NCBI GenBank assembly: GCA_033064195.1
Contig: JARBJD010000166.1
Span: 96,039 to 160,038 of the forward strand
Length of the DNA stretch: 64,000 nt
DNA from: Blattamonas nauphoetae
Taxonomy: Eukaryota > Preaxostyla > Oxymonadida
Direction of reading: 5' to 3'
How positions within the stretch are numbered: the first letter of the stretch is position 1; each line of letters starts with the position of its first letter. The translations under genes and the position numbers were made by a program. Below the pieces are notes generated by a model that searched no databases, was not told the origin of the DNA, and saw only the letters and a program-made list of their open reading frames with translations. Shown here piece by piece: positions 11,514-22,197 of this stretch.

Positions 11514-12637
11514 TTACTTCTTTGTTGAGAGAGCGATCTTCAATCCAAGCGGCTTCGGTTTGGATTTGGGCTTTGGCAGGATGATGACTGGGATACTGTC
11601 GATGGTTGGTTGTGTGGGGATGGGTTCTGGCTGGGTGACTTGAGTGGTGTCGGCTGGGAGTAACGGCTTCATCACTTTCTCGCCTCTCTCTTCAGAATCT
11701 GACATGCTCATCTCGTCTTCATCCTCAAACCCAGTGCGTTTCTTTGGAGCATCTGATTTTGTCTTCTCCTTGTTTCTGTTTTTCATTTCCGCCTCAATTT
11801 GGTCAGATCTCTGTTTGAGGTATGATGGAGTGTCACTGAGTGTCCATTGTCCAAACGCTGGGACAGCTGCGAAGTCTTCAACAGTGGCTTCGCGTTTGAG
11901 GCGTTCGATCTCTTCTTGATACCGCTTGGCCTCTTCCTTCTCTCGAAGCTTCTCGAGATACCCTTCCTTCCTGAGCTGTTCGTTAATTCGTTCTTCAAGA
12001 AGTCGTTTTCGTTCCATTTCTTCGGCTTCTTCATCACTTTTGGTTGATTGTTTGTAATCATCAACATGTTTTTGCATTTCTTCAGGTGCTAGGAGAGGTC
12101 TTTCCCATTGTGTCTCACCCGTGATCGAGTTCACGTAGAACACCTGTCCTGTCCGTTGATCTGTACATGCCGTCCAGTTAGGTGGAAGGGCAAATTTTCG
12201 TTGAATGATTTCTGATAAATTTGCTGAATTGTCCTGTTTGAATTCGACTCGGTTTATATCATTTAATGGAAGAGATTGGGGAGTATATGCTTGTTTATAT
12301 CCTTTAAAATATGTGATAAAAATGAGAACAGTGGAAATAAACCATATGCGTATCCTGGTTGTTGAAGAGCAGCAGATTTATCGAGGAGGATGTTTGCGGC
12401 CGCATTCTGTGGGTAAAGAACAAAGTGTCATCTAAGCATGACAAACTAACCAACCTTTTTCATTCTTTTAATTTCTCGTTCAATCATCTCTTCTTGATTC
12501 TGTTTTCGTTTCATATCATTCATTTTTCTTATCATACTAGCCTGATGGTGTGCACTTTTTTCATGGTTTGCAATATTGAATTTATTGTTCGAAACATAGA
12601 CATTGCAGATCTCGCAGTAATGCATGGTCGATTGCAT
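11514..12637 (-). CDS. WBP4: WW-domain-binding protein 4 homologue (WBP4/FBP21), splicing factor
   Basis: WBP4/FBP21 is a pre-catalytic spliceosome protein with a matrin-type zinc finger and WW domain(s). Exon 1 (12637-12455) encodes MHYCEICNVYVSNNKFNIAN followed by HEKSAHHQ, a U1-type C2H2 finger at the very N-terminus, as in the family. Exon 2 adds AAANILLDKSAALQQPGYAY. Exon 3 gives one WW domain, LPPNWTACTDQRTGQVFYVN to TQWERP, with both signature tryptophans and the central aromatics. The rest is a charged helix (RKRLLEERINEQLRKEGYLE) and an acidic/Pro tail (FEDEDEMSMSDSEERG). The human protein has two WW domains; I see one. Confidence 0.85.
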
Positions 12638-12811
12638 GGTTCGTGAGCGGTAGTATTTAAATCATGGGCAGATCGATCCAATAATCGTTCTCTCAGAGAA
12701 CAGGAGCCTTCTAATGGAACCCTGGGCATGTACTGGTTTTATTTAGATCGATAAACTGTTTGGACTCAAGTTAAACACCTTCTATTTCGAAATGAGCTCG
12801 AACAAATCTGT

Positions 12812-15800
12812 TTAATCATCACCTTCTTGGACAATGAAATCATAATAATCTGGTTCTCCCATGTTGAGGTTGATTGATCGTACTGAGAGAGGACTGGTTG
12901 GTGGGAAAACGTTTTCGAACATTGGTGTTTTCGGGGCTTCGATGGGCTCCCTTTCGAATCCTGTTTGGGCGTCGCGCTGAGAATTGTCGTAATCAGAGTC
13001 GTCCATTGGGATCGTGATTTCGAGGTGATCATGAGAAGCAGAAGAGGAAGAAGAGGAATGGAAGGAGTCTGAACGAGAGTGGTGAGGAGAGGATGGTGGG
13101 GAGGAGTCGCGGTGGCCTTCGATGGCATGGTCGTCTGGAGGAGACATGGCAGTCGATGTTTCGGTGGGCTCAGCAGGATAATCATTCTGGTGGCTTGATG
13201 TTGGAGTCAGGGCATGGATTTCATCCACTCCACTCGAAGGAAGACCGTGGATGGCCTGCACGGGATGGTCGTCGTCCTGTGAAGAATGAGACGATGTGGA
13301 CGCGGAATCATCATCGATGGGTTCGGTTGGAGAATGTTCTTGTTGGCTGGTTGGTTGTTCCAGTTTGTGTTCAAACTGCTCATCCGTTGGTTCGGTTTCA
13401 GCCTCGTCCTCCGCCTTTTGGAGTTCCTCTTCCTGCCTCGACATCTCCAAACGGCCTTGTTCATAAAAGGCCTTTCGCGTCTCCTCGTCTTTGTGGTCGA
13501 TGACGTCCTGCTGCTTCTTCGGAGTGACCCGACGAGACTTCCTTGCTTCCAGTCTTTGCATTCGTTCTTGTCGCTTTTCTCTTTCCTTCGCTTTTTCTTT
13601 CTCTGTTTTCTGGAGTTCGGTCTGTTTCTGTTTTTCTTCCCTTTGTTTCTGCTTTTTGCGAAAGTCGAGCATCTTCTTTTCGTACTCGTCGAGCAGACGC
13701 TGCTTCTCTTCTTCTTGCTCGATTTCTTCGGGCGTCGATCTGGACATTGAGAGGGAGGGTTTCGAACTTTGGAATTCGATTTTCCGTTGTCGTGCTTTTT
13801 CTCTCTCTTCTTTTCTGCTCTCGAGTAACTTTCTGGTGTTTTCCTCCAAAAATTCGATTTCTGCGTCACGTTCGGCTCGCTTCCTTGCCTGTTCTTCCTC
13901 TATTTCTTGGCGGCGTTTCTCTCGCTGTTCCTTTCGTTCCTGCTGTTCTTTCTGTTGCCGTTCAAGAACTCGGCGGCGGGCTTCTTCCTTCTCTTCGTTC
14001 AGCCTGAATTCCTTTTCAAGTGTCTCCAAGCGATGCAAGATCTCGATCTCCTTCTTTTCATCTTCATCTGGCTTGATGGCCTTTGTTGGGCGAGAAAGAC
14101 GATCATAGACGTTCTTGCTTGTCCATTCTTGCCTCTTCTTTTGATAATTCCCGGACACACTCTCAGTCGGAAGTGATGTTTCTTGCGGCCTCACAAGCGG
14201 CATCCCTTTGTTGACTTTTGGTTTGAAGCTGGCTTCTTTTTCGTCCTCAATCTCGTCCTTCGACGGAACATGGAAATAGCCCTTGAAAAGGCAGTACTCC
14301 ACAAGATCCTCTTGGTTGATGTTTGGAAATTGGAGTCTTTGCTTCTCCTCGTCTTCATCCGTCCTTGTTTGCGGCACAAGAAATGACATTTTGGTCAATG
14401 CTGGGTTTGGAATCTTTTTAGCTCGGAATTCAAGTTCCAGTGCTCGGATGAACTCGCTCTGAGTCGCTCCGCGGTGCACCCACGAATGGTACTTCCGTGC
14501 TCGTTGGGCTTCCCGTTCGCGATCCAATGCAGCTTCCTCTTCAACTGTGAGTTGCCTCTCGCTTCTCCCGCGAGTGACTGCCTGAGAGGAAGGTGGAACG
14601 ATGTCGTAGAAGATGAGAGCAGGCTCGTCTTCATCCAGTGAGAGACGATGTTCCTGGTTCGTTCTGTGAATGGACAGTTCTCTTGGCTTTGACACAAAGG
14701 AGGTAGTGGTTACCGCGGTTCGAATTGTGCCTGTTTCATTCCATTCGCTCTCTGAATTGCGGAGAGGTGAGGTGAAGAAGGAGGATTCTGTTTCGTCTGA
14801 GAGCCCTTTGAGCGCCTGTGAGATTGAATTCGGGTTGTGTGGAGGATAATAATGTGATTTGGCGGAAGTGTTTTTGAGCTCAGCTTTCGTCCATCGAGCA
14901 ACTGATGATTTGGACGGTTGGATTTCTTCACCAGACATGAACAATTGAGGGCTCGCCGAGTCGGGTGAGTTTTTCTTCACAAACCGAATTCGAGCGAAGT
15001 CAAGGAGCAGAAGGAGGTCAATAGCGACGAATGGATGGAGCGCTGAAACAATCAACGATGGGTCGATGATGAGTCTGGTTCGTTTGTTCCGTTCCGGCTC
15101 TTCTGTTTGTTTCTCCTCCTGCTGTCGCTCCCGTTGGATCGAACAATCATACAGAAGGTCGAAAAGGGTTCCAAACCGATCTTTTCGATCGTCGAAGAGT
15201 TGTTCGGACTTTCGGTTTATTTTTCGTGTTCCTGCGATTTCCCTTGCTTCTCGGTCCATTTCCTCTCGCATTCGCTGTTTGTTCTGCTCCTGCACTTTGT
15301 ATTCTTCGTGCATGAGCTTTTCCCGCTCTTTCCTTTCCTCCTTCGTCATGGGAGACGAGTTCTTCTGATACTGCTGTGGGATCTTCCGCATCTGACGGAG
15401 CTGTTCTTGTTCCTCTGCGATCGCCTTCTCCCGATCTCGCACCTTTTTAAGTTCCATGTCACGCGCGCTGTGATACAAACGATCAGTTGTTTTGCCCTTT
15501 CGTTTTTCTGGATTGACGCGGCTCTTCGCCATGAGTGTTGGTTGGAATGGATGTTCCTCAGGAATCCATTGCTGCCGCTCTTCTTGGGCGATGCGACGTC
15601 GTTGTGCATCGTACGTGAACCGGTCGATAACGTCAACCTTTGATCGCGTTGTTCTGGTTCCTTTCGTGGCGGTTGTTCGCTGAGACTTGAGAGATCGTGT
15701 TTGGTCGTCATGAACTCTTCTTTCGTCGTGTCTCCAGAACATTTTCTTCTCTCGCTTTGTCCATTTCTCCTCATCTGAGGACGACAACGATGAAACTTCA

Positions 15801-17611
15801 AAACTGGAGTCGCCACTCGGTTCCTCCTCCCACAAATTGTCTCCCTCGAAATTGTCTTCCTCTGCGAGGACTTCTGCAAACTGTTTGTTGATTCGCTCTG
15901 CGACACGTTTTGATTTCTGGCTAATTTTGGGTTGGTGAGTGAAATTGACGAGGCGGGAGCCAGTGAGAGTCTCTGGCAGTGCCATCTCTCGGCTCTTCTT
16001 CTTCTGTCTGGTTCTGTCTTTGATGAGATCGTCTTCCGTGACGTAGTACCCTTCGGAGAACAACTCGAGTGTCTCCTGATCGTTCATTCGAAGTGATTTG
16101 ACTCGGTTCACATCAACCTGCCGTTGTGCTGTTGCGTCGTCTCTCGTGCGATGTCGAGTCATGCGGAGACTTCTGTCGCTAACCTTTTGCTGTTCGGAGA
16201 GCCTCTTTGCGTCTTCCGTCTGCTTCTTGATCGCATATTCATAACTATTCTGAGCAGCCTTCCGCGCTTCGAGTGCTTTGAGGTAAAACTTCTCATTTTG
16301 TCCTGGCTCAAGTTTTTTGTTGACAAATTGTTTTTGGAACGGTTTATATTTGAGCTTTTGGAGTTCTTCCTGCTCCTTCTTTTCTCGCTCAGCCCTCCAC
16401 ATCTCCTCCTTCTTCTGCCGCTTCAATTCCAAGAGTTCCTTGTTCTTTTTGTCGATCAGGAAGAGTCTCCGAGCGACTGAGATGTACTTTTCTTCTTTCT
16501 TCCGCTTTGCTGTTTCCCCGTCGTGGCCTTCTCCTCCCTCGTCGTTTGATGACGACGACTCCGCTCCGTCTGCTGGTCTTCTCTTTGGAGTGAAGGCTAA
16601 GCCTCGTGCAATCATGTCTTTCTCTTTCAATTTCTCCTGGCGGGCTTTCTCCCGTCTGAACTCGACTTCTTCATGGCGTCTCATCTCTTCCAGCTGTTCG
16701 GCCAGCGGGTCAACATCGTTTGAAGCATTGGCAGTTGACGATGGATATCGGAGAGGCGAGTCGTTGTACGGAGTTTGTTGTGTTGTTTGGCGTCGGAGTG
16801 TCCCCATTGGAGAGATCACGAAGCCACCAGAGTTCGAAGGCTGACTTGCCGAGGGATTTCTCGAATGGTGAGGAGTTTGTTGCGGGCTTGTAAAACGGGA
16901 CCTGGTGGGCTCGACAGACTCTGGATGTCTTCGTGCCATCATTGAATTGATGTATTGTTCCATTTCTGAGACAACTTGGGCCGGATTGGCGACGTTTTGG
17001 TCATCGTCGTCTGTTGATGAATCGGCTGCTCCTGCTCCTTTCTTTCTCGCTTCTTCGACTCCCTGATGAACAATTTGGGCAATTACTTTGATATGAGAGG
17101 CTGGAACATTGTTTCTTGTGCAAAACTGGGTACAGATTTCGTCGATATCGTCTCCTTTCCTGATACGGATGATTGAATCTTGATGGTGCGGTGAAGACTC
17201 GTCAGATGGTGACCTTTTACCAAGGTTAACGTTCAGGAGAAGGATTGTCGGACGAAGATTCAGTAGAACATCGTAAAAATGAGAAAGGCTGTTTTTGAAA
17301 TCATCAGAAACGTTGGTGGCAGTAAATACAGTTTTGGAATCGTCTACAAACGCTTCATGTTTGGTCAGAATTGTTGATGAGAGTTTATTGGAGGTTAATG
17401 TTGATAATGAGTCATCATGGCTTTGAATTGATTGATTGACTAATTCTTGAATATTACTATCTAAATGTGCATCATTCGGAGCAGTTGGATTTTCTAATAG
17501 GGCCATGAACTGCTTTTGGGTTTCGTTCATCGGTTCTGTCGATGGGAGGTAGTGTTGATGATGTTTGAGAGGAAAACATGTATAAGAGCATGGTGAATCA
17601 AAAAATGTCAT
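12812..17611 (-). CDS. Large charged coiled-coil protein, probably cytoskeletal or flagellar
   Basis: A single open frame of up to 1,599 residues. The true start may be the internal Met at 17530 (MNETQKQFMALLENPTAP), because the 27 residues before it look non-protein-like. Near residue 160 there is a small folded-looking segment, IRIRKGDDIDEICTQFC plus VIAQIVHQGVEEARKKG, a layout I associate with the short N-terminal module of several protist cytoskeletal proteins. After that come long stretches of Glu/Lys/Arg/Gln helix broken by F-x-P motifs (LAFTPKRRPADG, HPFQPTLMAKSRVNPEK, ASFKPKVNKGMPLVRP), a pattern common in axonemal proteins. The C-terminus is Ser/His/Asp rich. No catalytic motif is visible. 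Function is inferred from composition only. Confidence 0.75.
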   Translation of the reverse strand: MTFFDSPCSYTCFPLKHHQHYLPSTEPMNETQKQFMALLENPTAPNDAHLDSNIQELVNQSIQSHDDSLSTLTSNKLSSTILTKHEAFVDDSKTVFTATNVSDDFKNSLSHFYDVLLNLRPTILLLNVNLGKRSPSDESSPHHQDSIIRIRKGDDIDEICTQFCTRNNVPASHIKVIAQIVHQGVEEARKKGAGAADSSTDDDDQNVANPAQVVSEMEQYINSMMARRHPESVEPTRSRFTSPQQTPHHSRNPSASQPSNSGGFVISPMGTLRRQTTQQTPYNDSPLRYPSSTANASNDVDPLAEQLEEMRRHEEVEFRREKARQEKLKEKDMIARGLAFTPKRRPADGAESSSSNDEGGEGHDGETAKRKKEEKYISVARRLFLIDKKNKELLELKRQKKEEMWRAEREKKEQEELQKLKYKPFQKQFVNKKLEPGQNEKFYLKALEARKAAQNSYEYAIKKQTEDAKRLSEQQKVSDRSLRMTRHRTRDDATAQRQVDVNRVKSLRMNDQETLELFSEGYYVTEDDLIKDRTRQKKKSREMALPETLTGSRLVNFTHQPKISQKSKRVAERINKQFAEVLAEEDNFEGDNLWEEEPSGDSSFEVSSLSSSDEEKWTKREKKMFWRHDERRVHDDQTRSLKSQRTTATKGTRTTRSKVDVIDRFTYDAQRRRIAQEERQQWIPEEHPFQPTLMAKSRVNPEKRKGKTTDRLYHSARDMELKKVRDREKAIAEEQEQLRQMRKIPQQYQKNSSPMTKEERKEREKLMHEEYKVQEQNKQRMREEMDREAREIAGTRKINRKSEQLFDDRKDRFGTLFDLLYDCSIQRERQQEEKQTEEPERNKRTRLIIDPSLIVSALHPFVAIDLLLLLDFARIRFVKKNSPDSASPQLFMSGEEIQPSKSSVARWTKAELKNTSAKSHYYPPHNPNSISQALKGLSDETESSFFTSPLRNSESEWNETGTIRTAVTTTSFVSKPRELSIHRTNQEHRLSLDEDEPALIFYDIVPPSSQAVTRGRSERQLTVEEEAALDREREAQRARKYHSWVHRGATQSEFIRALELEFRAKKIPNPALTKMSFLVPQTRTDEDEEKQRLQFPNINQEDLVEYCLFKGYFHVPSKDEIEDEKEASFKPKVNKGMPLVRPQETSLPTESVSGNYQKKRQEWTSKNVYDRLSRPTKAIKPDEDEKKEIEILHRLETLEKEFRLNEEKEEARRRVLERQQKEQQERKEQREKRRQEIEEEQARKRAERDAEIEFLEENTRKLLESRKEEREKARQRKIEFQSSKPSLSMSRSTPEEIEQEEEKQRLLDEYEKKMLDFRKKQKQREEKQKQTELQKTEKEKAKEREKRQERMQRLEARKSRRVTPKKQQDVIDHKDEETRKAFYEQGRLEMSRQEEELQKAEDEAETEPTDEQFEHKLEQPTSQQEHSPTEPIDDDSASTSSHSSQDDDHPVQAIHGLPSSGVDEIHALTPTSSHQNDYPAEPTETSTAMSPPDDHAIEGHRDSSPPSSPHHSRSDSFHSSSSSSASHDHLEITIPMDDSDYDNSQRDAQTGFEREPIEAPKTPMFENVFPPTSPLSVRSINLNMGEPDYYDFIVQEGDD

Positions 17612-17873
17612 TGTTGAAGTGAGAGAGTATATTGCTAGGTGAAATATGGAAAAAAGAGAATTGATACAGGGAGGAGAGTCATTTGAATGGATCTGATTTC
17701 CTTCTGAGAAGATACGAGCTGATTGGCGAATAAAAAATAGATAAATTCAGATGATAAGAGAACAATGTACAAACGAGTTGTTGGAATAAGACGATGATTC
17801 ATTTGGATGAACTTCCAGTGCCCATTGTTTCATTTTCACAAATTCAACAACTGAAACTCACTAAAAGTGAATA

Positions 17874-20800
17874 ATGGACGGTTTTTATCTCCTCTATGAT
17901 TATCTTATCGATGTTGATATCTCTTTATTGACTCCTTTTCTCACACTCTACCTCAAATTCAGAGGAAAACCCCCCGACACAAACCGACGACATTATCTCG
18001 CCAACAGAGCAGGGTTTGAGATATCTCTCTCTCGCAGTGATTTTTGACCTCATTTTATTGTGATTTTTTTTGTGAGAGCACTATTTTGTCCTGAAAATTT
18101 CATTTTCTACTCCACAGATCAAGAGGAAACTTCCAAACAAATTGAAGATGACCAAACTGATCAAAAAGCGAATGAAGAGACATCTGAGGAACAGAAGCCT
18201 GCAGATGATAATGAAGCTGAGTCCGAAAAGGAGAAACAAGATAGCATCGAACAGCCTGAGGGAGAAGAAGGAAAAATAGATGAAGAGAAGGGGGATAAGT
18301 CAGAAACTGGTTCCAGACATTCAAATGGATCTGATAAAGTTTCTGTTCACTCCACGAAGTCAGAGAAGGAGGAAGACAAGAAATCTGAAACTGCTTCTGT
18401 TCACTCCACGAAGTCAGAGAAGGAGGAAGACAAGAAATCTGAAACTGCTTCTGTTCACTCCACGAAGTCAGAGAAGGAGGAAGACAAGAAATCTGAAACT
18501 GCTTCTGTTCACTCCACGAAGTCAGAGAAGGAGGAAGACAAGAAATCTGAAACTGCTTCTGTTCACTCCACGAAGTCAGAGAAGGAGGAAGACAAGAAAT
18601 CTGAAACTGCTTCTGTTCACTCCACGAAGTCAGAGAAGGAGGAAGACAAGAAATCTGAAACTGCTTCTGTTCACTCCACGAAGTCAGAGAAGGAGGAAGA
18701 CAAGAAATCTGAAACTGCTTCTGTTCACTCCACGAAGTCAGAGAAGGAGGAAGACAAGAAATCTGAAACTGCTTCTGTTCACTCCACGAAGTCAGAGAAG
18801 GAGGAAGACAAGAAATCTGAAACTGCCTCTGTTCACTCCACGAAGTCAGAGAAGGAGGAAGACAAGAAATCTGAAACTGCTTCTGTTCACTCCACGAAGT
18901 CAGAGAAGGAGGAAGACAAGAAATCTGAAACTGCTTCTGTTCACTCCACGAAGTCAGAGAAGGAGGAAGACAAGAAATCTGAAACTGCCTCTGTTCACTC
19001 CACGAAGTCAGAGAAGGAGGAAGACAAGAAATCGGAAACTGCTTCAGTTCGTTCATCGAAATCGGAGAAGGAGGAAGACAAGAAATCTGAAACTGCTTCT
19101 GTTCACTCCACGAAGTCAGAGAAGGAGGAAGACAAGAAATCTGAAACTGCTTCTGTTCACTCCACGAAGTCAGAGAAGGAGGAAGACAAGAAATCTGAAA
19201 CTGCCTCTGTTCACTCCACGAAGTCAGAGAAGGAGGAAGACAAGAAATCTGAAACTGCTTCTGTTCACTCCACGAAGTCAGAGAAGGAGGAAGACAAGAA
19301 ATCTGAAACTGCTTCTGTTCACTCCACGAAGTCAGAGAAGGAGGAAGACAAGAAATCTGAAACTGCTTCTGTTCACTCCACGAAGTCAGAGAAGGAGGAA
19401 GACAAGAAATCTGAAACTGCTTCTGTTCACTCCACGAAGTCAGAGAAGGAGGAAGACAAGAAATCTGAAACTGCTTCTGTTCACTCCACGAAGTCAGAGA
19501 AGGAGGAAGACAAGAAATCTGAAACTGCTTCTGTTCACTCCACGAAGTCAGAGAAGGAGGAAGACAAGAAATCTGAAACTGCTTCTGTTCACTCCACGAA
19601 GTCAGAGAAGGAGGAAGACAAGAAATCTGAAACTGCCTCTGTTCACTCCACGAAGTCAGAGAAGGAGGAAGACAAGAAATCTGAAACTGCTTCTGTTCAC
19701 TCCACGAAGTCAGAGAAGGAGGAAGACAAGAAATCTGAAACTGCTTCTGTTCACTCCACGAAGTCAGAGAAGGAGGAAGACAAGAAATCTGAAACTGCTT
19801 CTGTTCACTCCACGAAGTCAGAGAAGGAGGAAGACAAGAAATCTGAAACTGCCTCTGTTCACTCCACGAAGTCAGAGAAGGAGGAAGACAAGAAATCGGA
19901 AACTGCTTCAGTTCGTTCATCGAAATCGGAGAAAGAATCGACTTGTTCCAAAATATCTGAACAAGCAAAGAAATCAGAAACTGCTTCAGTTCGTTCGTCC
20001 AAATCGGAGAAAGAATCGATTTGTTCATCCAAATCTGAACAAGACAAGAAATCAGAAACTGCTTCAGTTCGTTCATCGAAATCGGAGAAAGAGTCGACAC
20101 GTTCCACAAAATCTGAACAAGACAAGAAATCAGAAACTGCTTCAGTTCGTTCATCGAAATCGGAGAAGGAATCGACTCGTTCCAAAATATCTGAACAAGA
20201 CAAGAAATCAGAAACTGCTTCAGTTCGTTCATCGAAATCGGAGAAAGAATCGATTTGTTCATCCAAATCTGAACAAGACAAGAAATCAGAAACTGCTTCA
20301 GTTCGTTCATCGAAATCGGAGAAAGAGTCGACACGTTCCACAAAATCTGAACAAGACAAGAAATCAGAAACTGCTTCAGTTCGTTCATCGAAATCGGAGA
20401 AGGAATCGACACGTTCCACAAAATCTGAACAAGACAAGAAATCAGAAACTGCTTCAGTTCGTTCATCGAAATCGGAGAAAGAGTCGACACGTTCCACAAA
20501 ATCTGAACAAGACAAGAAATCAGAAACTGCTTCAGTTCGTTCATCCAAATCGGAGAAAGAATCGATTTGTTCATCCAAATCTGAACAAGACAAGAAATCA
20601 GAAACTGCTTCAGTTCGTTCATCGAAATCGGAGAAAGAATCGACTTGTTCCAAAATATCTGAACAAGACAAGAAATCAGAAACTGCTTCAGTTCGTTCAT
20701 CGAAATCGGAGAAGGAATCGACTCGTTCCACAAAATCTGAACAAGACAAGAAATCAGAAACTGCTTCAGTTCGTTCATCGAAATCGGAGAAGGAATCGAC

Positions 20801-22106
20801 ACGTTCCACAAAATCTGAACAAGACAAGAAATCAGAAACTGCTTCAGTTCGTTCATCGAAATCGGAGAAGGAATCGACACGTTCAGCAAAGTCTGATCGT
20901 CAATCGCTTCAGTCCAACGACGAACAGCCCACTGCCCTGAAAAGCGAACGCCGTTCCTCAATTTCGTCCAGATCGTCTGTTTCTAGCACGATGAGTGCTC
21001 GTTCAGTTGTCTCCTCGTCTTCGTCCATGTTTATGGTCCAGCCAGAAGCGAGGACGTTGACGTATCGCATTGCCCGGCTCACTCTGACTCGCTGCCAAGA
21101 ACTCTTTTCTCAACAATCGCAAACTGCTGAAGAACGACGAAGGGAAAATGAAAGAAAGGAAGAAGAGGACCGTCTGAAACGAGAAAAGAAGAGAAAGAAG
21201 TATCTCACCAATGAACAGACGGAAAAGATCGAACAACTTCTCAACGAACTTGATTCACCGACAAAGAAACAGCGCCAAATGGATTCTGACGAGAAATCAA
21301 GTATTGCATCAGGCAAATCAGTCAAATCATCAGCCTCTTTGCACTCTCGTTCATCAAGACGCTCAAGTGGTTCACGAGAAGAGCCTCAGACCCTTCAGAA
21401 GGAAAGAGAACGAACACGCAGGGAATCAATTTCGTCTCAAAAGTCGTACCCAGAGCCAATGACTCCAAGAACAGCTGTCAGACACCACCTCCGGAAAGCA
21501 GAAGAAGAGGTTGATCAAATCAACAAGGAACGCGAGCAGCTCCAAAAAGATAGGGAAGAGTTCAGTCGCCAGGCAAAGAAATTAGAGGAAGAAAAAGAGC
21601 AACTCAGGAAAGAAAAGGAAGAATACGAACAACACGTTGAAAGAGTCAAGGAGGAGATTGCACGAGAACTGAAAATATTGAAAGAGAAAGATGATGACCA
21701 AGCCTCATACGCCGAGTCCCAACGATCATCTCGCTCATCACACTACCACACATTAACCCAATCGCAAAACGCCCATACACCAACAGAGAACACAGCCAAG
21801 CCGCCAGTTGTTGATCGTACGGAGAAGAAGGATCGCCACCGTCCAAGAACCATGGGAACAACACCACAATCACCGCGGACTGAGCAACCACATTCGAGCT
21901 CTCAAAGTGGACATGGCAGAACAACACCGGAGAGGTCTCCTTACTCGTCAGTTCGAACACCACCTTCAGATCATTCAGCACGTTCAAAGGCGATGGAAAG
22001 ACTGAAGGAATCGCAGCCAGTAACCCTTTTCTCAAGTCCATCGAAGCCAATGTCGGGCTCGACAGGAGCGAAACGACCACGAACCGTTGCACCAAAGCGG
22101 CAATAA
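17874..22106 (+). CDS. Ser/Lys/Glu tandem-repeat protein with C-terminal coiled coil
   Basis: Exon 1 (17874-18036) starts MDGFYLLYDYLIDVDISLL and joins through an 81-nt GT-AG intron (18037-18117) to a 4-kb exon (18118-22106). The total is about 1,384 residues. After an acidic linker comes an array of about 29 copies of an 18-residue unit (SETASVHSTKSEKEEDKK), then about 12 copies of a 26-residue unit (SETASVRSSKSEK plus ESTRSTKSEQDKK). Next is an Arg/Ser stretch, a coiled coil around EEEVDQINKEREQLQKDREE, and a Ser/Thr/Pro tail with basic ending. The repeats are hydrophilic, almost without hydrophobics, and rich in potential casein-kinase-type sites. The N-terminal 50 residues look folded, but I do not recognise them. 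No signal peptide or membrane segment is seen. Confidence 0.8.
18340..19902 (+). repeat. 54-bp coding tandem repeat, about 29 copies
   Basis: Nearly identical 54-bp units (tctgttcactccacgaag core) encode the 18-residue repeat. Most differ only at one synonymous position (gct/gcc in the Ala codon). A hybrid unit with the cgttcatcgaaatc sequence of the next array occurs near 19030 and again near 19890, each preceded by a similar order of gcc-marked units. This suggests a block of about 16 units was duplicated. Confidence 0.95.
19903..20890 (+). repeat. 78-bp coding tandem repeat, about 12 copies plus a partial
   Basis: Units of 78 bp encode 26 residues built from two related 13-residue halves: SETASVRSSKSEK, then one of ESTRSTKSEQDKK, ESICSSKSEQDKK or EST(C/R)SKISEQ(D/A)KK. 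Three alternate second halves recur in a non-random order, so larger blocks were also copied. The first half is shared with the hybrid units of the preceding 54-bp array. Confidence 0.93.
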
Positions 22107-22197
22107 TGTCATTCTATCAGTCACTACTTTTTTTCTTGTCTTATTTTCTTTTCAAAACAATCGGAAAAAGCAGAATCTCTCTCGAATTGGTTTTTCA

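Noticed and set aside
14711-14725. B-box-like GGTTCGAATT as a tRNA T-arm
   Set aside because: It lies in the long minus-strand coding frame, with no acceptor pairing or T-run around it.
18100-20961. A 953-residue open frame on the minus strand, and an 886-residue one in another plus frame, across the repeat array
   Set aside because: The repeat units are multiples of 3 bp, so any frame without a stop in one unit stays open for the whole array. The plus frame with the acidic linker, splice site and coiled-coil tail is the real one.
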